This document shows positions 59,626-64,000 of a stretch of 64,000 bases of DNA, in pieces. The translations under genes were made by a program, and so were the position numbers. Source of the stretch: JAGNRR01 sp964409905 (lineage in GTDB: Bacteria; Bacteroidota; Bacteroidia; Chitinophagales; Chitinophagaceae); assembly GCA_964409905.1 (NCBI GenBank), contig CAYPET010000002.1, forward strand, positions 184,509-248,508, in the 5' to 3' direction. Each line of letters begins with the position of its first letter. Within the stretch, counting starts at the first letter, position 1. The notes beneath the pieces were generated by a model. The model was not told the DNA's origin, did no database searches, and was given only the letters and a program-made list of their open reading frames with translations.

Positions 59626-60846
59626 CTATTTTTCGCGCAGGGCAATTTCCTTATTTGCAGCTTTATTTGCCGGCCAGTAGCCTGCGATAATGGCTATCAC
59701 AACTACAGTTGCCAATACCAGCAGAAAATCTGTCCATTTCATTTCGATGGGATAGGCATCAACCAAAAAATTATCATCACCCAATTTGATAAGGCCAAAA
59801 TGTTGTTGAAGTAAACCAAAAATAAAGGCCAGAGAACAACCTATTATAGCGCCTATGCCTGCAATAAGCAAGCTGGTGCTTAAAAAGATGCGTTTGATAA
59901 AAACCCGGCTGGCCCCCATGGTGCGCAAAATGGCAATGTCTTTTTGCTTTTCTAAAATCAACATGGCCAGGCATCCAACAATATTAAAGGAGGCAATGAA
60001 AAGCATAAGGCTTAAAACGGCGTATACAGCCCAACGTTCAGCACTTAATATCATGAACAGTGTTTTGTTTTGCTCGTAACGGGTTTTTACGGTCAAGTTT
60101 TTGTTCTGCAATTGTTTGCCAAGTAATGCTGCAATTTTTTTACTATCCTCCGGGTGTGTTAACCCAATTTCGACCGAGGAGTATTGCTTTGTGCCTAATA
60201 CATCTTGCACAAGGTTCAGCGGCGCAAAAGCATATTTTTCATCAATCTCATCTTGTAGATAAAAAACGCCCTGCACCATAAAGTCCTTTTGGCTGAAGGC
60301 ATTTAAGGTGTTTAGATGATAGCCTTTGCTATTTCGGAATGCATAACAAGTTACTGGTGTAAGGCTTTGCTCGCTAGCACCCAGTTTGTTGGCCACCCCT
60401 ATACCTAATACAATAGGTGAAATCATGCGATCACTTTCAAAATCCATATAACCGTAGCTGACAGCCTCATTTAGTTTAGTGATGGCGTTGTATTGTTGGT
60501 CTATTCCTTTCAGTACGGCTACAGTTTGGTCCTCCCCGTAGCTTAGTAATACTTTTTCTTCAAGGGCGTAACTCACAGCACGAATTCCCTTGGTATTTTT
60601 CAAGAGCGCCACATCCGATTGGTCTAATCGAAAGTTTTTGCCAGTGGTAGCTGTAATGCTTATTTCGGGGTAAAATGAGTTATATAATTCCTTAATAAAA
60701 CCTTCAAAACCGTTGAACACCGATAAGATAATGAGTAAGGCCGCAGTGCCTATCGCAATTGCCGATATGCTCACCCACGAAATGACGTTGATGGCATTAG
60801 TTGTTTTTTTTGATTTAAAATAGCGCCATGCAAACTGCCAGTACAT
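59626..60846 (-). CDS. ABC transporter permease of the LolC/LolE (FtsX-like) family
   Basis: A 406-residue inner-membrane permease that releases lipoproteins from the membrane or acts in a related mechanotransmission role. Residues 20-45 are the first helix (NVISWVSISAIAIGTAALLIILSVFNGFEGF). A large periplasmic domain of about 200 residues follows, then three helices with RWAVYAVLSLMLFIASFNIVG, ILRTMGASRVFIKRIF and the terminal VLATVVVIAIIAGYWPANKA. The RTMGAS motif is the FtsX-family coupling segment. No LolD ATPase or LolA is adjacent, so the ATPase must be encoded elsewhere. Confidence 0.87.
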   Translation of the reverse strand: MYWQFAWRYFKSKKTTNAINVISWVSISAIAIGTAALLIILSVFNGFEGFIKELYNSFYPEISITATTGKNFRLDQSDVALLKNTKGIRAVSYALEEKVLLSYGEDQTVAVLKGIDQQYNAITKLNEAVSYGYMDFESDRMISPIVLGIGVANKLGASEQSLTPVTCYAFRNSKGYHLNTLNAFSQKDFMVQGVFYLQDEIDEKYAFAPLNLVQDVLGTKQYSSVEIGLTHPEDSKKIAALLGKQLQNKNLTVKTRYEQNKTLFMILSAERWAVYAVLSLMLFIASFNIVGCLAMLILEKQKDIAILRTMGASRVFIKRIFLSTSLLIAGIGAIIGCSLAFIFGLLQQHFGLIKLGDDNFLVDAYPIEMKWTDFLLVLATVVVIAIIAGYWPANKAANKEIALREK

Positions 60847-61022
60847 AGTTGCGAAGATAGGTTTTGGAATATGTAATTTATTTTTTTGGTCAGCAAAAGA
60901 AGCAGTAGCAGCTGCTTAATCAAATTAATAGCACTTATCGTTTTAACATAATCTTACACGGGAAAAGACCTTTGTGGCTTTAACATCTGGCTAAATTTGA
61001 AATCAAAGAGTCAAAATAAATT

Positions 61023-61730
61023 ATGGAACAGATTAAATCAAAAATATTATTGGTGGAAGATGATACCAATTTTGGTAAAGTATTAAAAAATTATCTTGAA
61101 CTAAATGATTACGTAGTTGAATTGGCTCGCGATGGTATCCTAGGCTTGGCCGCTTTCCGAAGAGAAAAGTTTGATTTGTGTATCTGTGATGTAATGATGC
61201 CCAACCTGGATGGTTTTTCATTGGCTGAGGAAATTCGCAATATCGATCCCGATGTGCCGTTATTTTTCCTTACAGCAAAAAATATGAAAGAAGACATTTT
61301 GCATGGTTATAAACTCGGTGCAGACGACTACATTCTGAAACCATTTGACAGTGAGGTATTGTTGCACAAAATTAAAGCAATACTAAAACGGAATAATGAC
61401 CAGAATGCAGAACAGAACGAGAATGTAGAATTTGATTTTGGAAATTTCCATTTTAACAGTAAACTGCGCGAATTGAAAATTGGCGATACTATGTTTAACT
61501 TATCACCTAAAGAAAATGATTTGTTGCGTATGCTCTGTGAATATAAAAATGATTTATTGCCACGTGAGTTAGCCTTAAAAAGAATTTGGGGCAGTGATAC
61601 ATACTTCAATGGCAGAAGTATGGATGTTTACATTGCCAAGTTAAGAAAATACCTACGCGAAGATGACAGTGTGGAGATTGTCAATATTCATGGTAACGGT
61701 TTTAGATTGGTAGAAAAGGATAAAGTTTAA
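61023..61730 (+). CDS. Two-component response regulator, OmpR/PhoB family
   Basis: A transcriptional regulator of 235 residues. The receiver domain (about 6-120) has the acidic pair Glu12-Asp13-Asp14, phospho-acceptor Asp56 (LCICDVMMP), Thr84 (FLTAKN) and Lys106 (ILKPFDS). The winged-helix DNA-binding domain covers about 138-232, with FNLSPKENDLLRMLCEYKNDLLPRELALKRIWG and RSMDVYIAKLRKYLRED. No histidine kinase is next to it, so its partner is elsewhere. Genes with this layout (RprY-like) are frequent in Bacteroidota. A terminator follows. Confidence 0.93.
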   Translation: MEQIKSKILLVEDDTNFGKVLKNYLELNDYVVELARDGILGLAAFRREKFDLCICDVMMPNLDGFSLAEEIRNIDPDVPLFFLTAKNMKEDILHGYKLGADDYILKPFDSEVLLHKIKAILKRNNDQNAEQNENVEFDFGNFHFNSKLRELKIGDTMFNLSPKENDLLRMLCEYKNDLLPRELALKRIWGSDTYFNGRSMDVYIAKLRKYLREDDSVEIVNIHGNGFRLVEKDKV

Positions 61731-61761
61731 TTTTAGATAATACATGTAGTTTTTTCATTAG

Positions 61762-61788
61762 AAACCCCGCTGCTTGGCGGGGTTTTTA
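61762..61788 (+). terminator. Rho-independent terminator after the response regulator
   Basis: AAACCCCGC (61762-61770) pairs with GCGGGGTTT (61777-61785), followed by TT. The convergent peptidase gene ends just beyond it. Confidence 0.85.
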
Positions 61789-61789
61789 A

Positions 61790-63496
61790 TTACATACGAG
61801 AGCCGATAAAATCGGCTAAATCTTTTACCGTTGCTTCAGAAAAGTCAAAATTGATTCCGGCGGTCCGGTATAATTCTTTCAAATTTTTTGTATAACCCAA
61901 AGAGAGCGCTTTGGTATAATTCTCGATAGCAGTTTCTGGATTATTGAGATATTGTTGCCACATGGCAATAGCACCCAGCTGGGCAATGCCATATTCAATG
62001 TAGTAAAATGGTACTTCGAAAAGGTGCAATTGTTTTTGCCACTGTATAGCTCGAATTTCTTCAAGACCAACCGTGCTAATATTGCGCGGATAAAATTCGT
62101 TGAGTATTTCAAGCCAAGCCGCGGTTCTTTCTTCTTGTGAATGATGTGGGTTGGTGTAAAGCCAATGCTGAAACTTGTCAATCGTAGCAATCCAGGGAAA
62201 TATGGTTATCACACGCTCCAGCTGTTCATGCTTTGCGCGATTTAAATCTGCTTCATCTTCATAAAATACATGCCAATGTTCAAAGGTGAATAATTCCATA
62301 CTCATGCTGGCCAGTTCGGCTATCTCCATTGGATATTCTTTAAAGCCACTTAATGGTAGCTTGTGCGCCAAAAAAGAGTGGAAGGCATGCCCTCCTTCGT
62401 GCATCATAGTAATCACGTCATCGGCCGTGCCGGCAGCATTCATAAAGATAAAGGGCACGCCAGTTTCGGCTAATGGGCAATTATAACCACCCGGGGCTTT
62501 GCCTTTTCGGCTATCCAAATCCAGATGCTGCATGTCCTTCATTTTACGAATACAATCCCCAAAGAAAGGATGCAATGTATCATAAACTGCAATGGCTTTA
62601 TTGGTTAACTCATCACCATCTGTAAAAGGATTTAATGGTTGTTGACCGGCTGCTACGGCGTCCAAATCCCAGGGTCTCAATTCATCAAGGCCAAGTTGAA
62701 CTTTTTTTGATTCGTATATTTTTTCTACCAACGGTAGCATGTACTTTTTAACGCTGGCATGAAAATCTTCACATTCTTTTACCCCATAATCAAAGCGCCC
62801 TAAGGCACGAAACATGTAATCTCGGTAGTTTTCAAATCCCGCCTGCTGGGCAATTTGATGGCGTTTTTGAATTAAGGTGTCGAAAAGCTCGTTAAGTTGA
62901 TCTTTAGCTGCTCCGCGTCTGTTAGCTACTTTAAAATACACCTCTTCTCTGCGAGCTCTGTCAGGTTGTTGCAAAAATTTAGCGGCCTGTTGGAGTGTAA
63001 ATTCCTGACCATCTACTTCAATGGTCATCTTGCCTGTAATGGCACCGAATTGTTGTGCTAAAACGTTCACCTCGGCTTCCAACTGTATATTTTCTTCACG
63101 GTAAAATGCCACCTGGTTCTTTACGCTGCGCAAAAAGATCTCATATTCCCCACCTAATTCCTTTATGAACGGTGATGCCACCAATTTTAAATTAAGCTCA
63201 TGAGCATACGGTTTCAGGTAAGGGTCAATGTTCATCATGAAGTCTGTAAAGCGCTCTTCATATTCCGCGTTTTCGGTATCACGGGTCATATTAATTTGGC
63301 GCCAGCATACGTCCTCGCTCAATACAGCCTGTAATTCACTGCTATCGTGCAGCCACTGTTTTAAGTCATTTATATCCTTAATCTCTCTTTTCACCAGTTC
63401 CTCAAAAAAAGGGATAACGTCTTCTTTTTTCTCCAATTTAAAATCTTCTGGTAAGTATGTCCGTTTTATCTTTTGTATATCAGCGTTTAATTGCAT
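61790..63496 (-). CDS. M3 family oligoendopeptidase
   Basis: A zinc metallopeptidase of 568 residues that cleaves oligopeptides in the cytoplasm. The zinc motif is His366-Glu-Gly-Gly-His370 in MMHEGGHAFH, and the third ligand is expected near Glu401 (MEIAELASMSMELF). PFYYIEYGIAQLGAIA near the end is the M3 oligoendopeptidase-F-like block. No signal peptide is present. It runs convergent with the response regulator. A -7 box lies only 4 bases upstream of ATG 63496. Confidence 0.93.
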   Translation of the reverse strand: MQLNADIQKIKRTYLPEDFKLEKKEDVIPFFEELVKREIKDINDLKQWLHDSSELQAVLSEDVCWRQINMTRDTENAEYEERFTDFMMNIDPYLKPYAHELNLKLVASPFIKELGGEYEIFLRSVKNQVAFYREENIQLEAEVNVLAQQFGAITGKMTIEVDGQEFTLQQAAKFLQQPDRARREEVYFKVANRRGAAKDQLNELFDTLIQKRHQIAQQAGFENYRDYMFRALGRFDYGVKECEDFHASVKKYMLPLVEKIYESKKVQLGLDELRPWDLDAVAAGQQPLNPFTDGDELTNKAIAVYDTLHPFFGDCIRKMKDMQHLDLDSRKGKAPGGYNCPLAETGVPFIFMNAAGTADDVITMMHEGGHAFHSFLAHKLPLSGFKEYPMEIAELASMSMELFTFEHWHVFYEDEADLNRAKHEQLERVITIFPWIATIDKFQHWLYTNPHHSQEERTAAWLEILNEFYPRNISTVGLEEIRAIQWQKQLHLFEVPFYYIEYGIAQLGAIAMWQQYLNNPETAIENYTKALSLGYTKNLKELYRTAGINFDFSEATVKDLADFIGSRM

Positions 63497-63500
63497 TCGG

Positions 63501-63508
63501 CAAAAATA
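63501..63508 (-). promoter_or_regulatory. Putative -7 box of the M3 peptidase gene
   Basis: TATTTTTG on the minus strand is an exact TAnnTTTG match ending 4 bases before ATG 63496. Confidence 0.45.
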
Positions 63509-63652
63509 TAGATGTCCTATAATATTTATCGGAATGAGTTGATAAAGTATCGCTAAGCTTCACAGCAGATTGTAAAGTGCTTATCCTGCCTTTATATGGA
63601 GCGTGCGGTTTATGAAAATTAAGCGCAAGTATTTCATAAAGGCATTCTTATA

Positions 63653-63660
63653 TAACTTTA
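63653..63660 (+). promoter_or_regulatory. Putative -7 box of the terminal partial gene
   Basis: TAACTTTA, one mismatch from TAnnTTTG, ends 4 bases before ATG 63665, repeating the spacing seen at pepE. Confidence 0.35.
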
Positions 63661-63664
63661 CCGA

Positions 63665-64000
63665 ATGATAAATGATGAAGAGCCATTAGATCATTTTGAA
63701 GAAAGTGATCATGACGATGAAAACTGGGCATTACCATTGCCTAAATTAGGTCCGATTAGTAAGTTATTTTATCCATTTGACAGTGAAGAGCCTTTTAAAA
63801 CATGTTCTATTTGCAATAGATCCTTTGATCAGCATACCGATTATTTAATTGAGAAGGCTATAAAAGGGAGCGATGTTATTTTCGAATTAGCCATTTGTCT
63901 GCCATGTGCTGAGGATATGCGAAAACAGTTGTCAGCAGAATCGTTAGAGCGTATTGACCAATATATGGCCAAGGTTGACTTTGGAGCGCGCACCGATTAT
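63665..64000 (+). CDS. Partial protein with two Cys-x2-Cys pairs (runs off the window)
   Basis: From ATG 63665 an open frame of 112 codons continues past the window edge with no stop. The first 25 residues are acidic. Two cysteine pairs follow, TCSICNRSF at about 47-50 and ICLPCAED at about 78-81, spaced like a zinc-binding ribbon. The rest is helical with ESLERIDQYMAKV. There is no signal peptide. I do not recognise the family. A -7 box precedes it, and the M3 peptidase gene is divergent. Confidence 0.6.
   Translation, partial: MINDEEPLDHFEESDHDDENWALPLPKLGPISKLFYPFDSEEPFKTCSICNRSFDQHTDYLIEKAIKGSDVIFELAICLPCAEDMRKQLSAESLERIDQYMAKVDFGARTDY

Noticed and set aside
1..64000. Mobile elements, prophage, tRNA or rRNA genes
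   Set aside because: No transposase, integrase, phage structural protein, tRNA cloverleaf or rRNA sequence was recognised by reading; an automated scan would be decisive for tRNAs.

Overview
The window looks like a chromosomal segment of a Bacteroidota bacterium, most likely of the Chitinophagales/Sphingobacteriales type. The signs are many start codons preceded by the Bacteroidota -7 box TAnnTTTG instead of a Shine-Dalgarno sequence, five secreted proteins ending in type IX secretion (T9SS)-like C-terminal domains, the long Bacteroidota form of PurM, and DUF3667 and DUF6132 proteins. The DNA is moderately AT-rich. I see no rRNA, tRNA, CRISPR array, insertion sequence or prophage. Genes are densely packed: the longest gene-free stretch is about 200 bases, so no gap exceeds 300 bases.

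Layout. 1-3.8 kb: the 5' part of NAD-dependent DNA ligase (minus strand), an SPFH/band-7 protein, dipeptidase E, and an NHL-repeat secreted protein. 3.8-8.2 kb: a two-gene NAD-dependent formate dehydrogenase; its sulfurtransferase FdhD is separate at 22.3 kb. 8.3-14.1 kb: two T9SS cargo proteins, then a minus-strand pair of an orphan DNA methyltransferase and a peptide-binding lipoprotein. 14.1-18.3 kb: CBS protein, RhlE helicase with RluF, two thioredoxin-fold proteins, a two-helix K+ channel. 18.4-21.7 kb: DeoC with a full-length aldehyde dehydrogenase and a half-length, catalytically dead aldehyde dehydrogenase, resembling a split ALDH16. 21.7-31 kb: a nonsense-interrupted lipoprotein, FdhD, a PLP decarboxylase, RpiB, a coiled-coil membrane protein, a PolB-like exonuclease with HolA, RibF, PurM, a histone H1-like Lys/Ala/Pro repeat protein, and the rplU-rpmA operon. 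31-44.7 kb: GH3-like enzyme with Smr protein, DEAD-box helicase, an acidic protein/ECF sigma/PepSY-like operon, HAD phosphatase, AspS, outer-membrane protein, sialidase-like protein, a persulfide dioxygenase-rhodanese with a DUF6132 protein, GlmM-type mutase, 2OG-Fe(II) oxygenase. 44.8-54 kb: methyltransferase/PAP2 pair, ZIP transporter, FumC, enoyl-CoA hydratase, a frameshifted DUF3667 gene, queuosine-precursor transporter, FabG, Tag glycosylase, VOC protein. 54-64 kb: copper P-type ATPase, a large T9SS protein with dockerin-like motifs, TsaE, LolE-type permease, OmpR-type regulator, M3 oligoendopeptidase, and a partial Cys-motif protein running off the end.

Most of the window is housekeeping. 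The points most worth a second look are the DeoC plus split-ALDH16-like cluster, a homopolymer frameshift in the DUF3667 gene, a lipoprotein split by one in-frame TAA, -7 boxes lying only 4-5 bases before several start codons (suggesting leaderless mRNAs), the orphan methyltransferase coupled to a peptide-binding lipoprotein, and the persulfide dioxygenase-DUF6132 pair. I did not find a clearly new multi-gene defence or mobile system.
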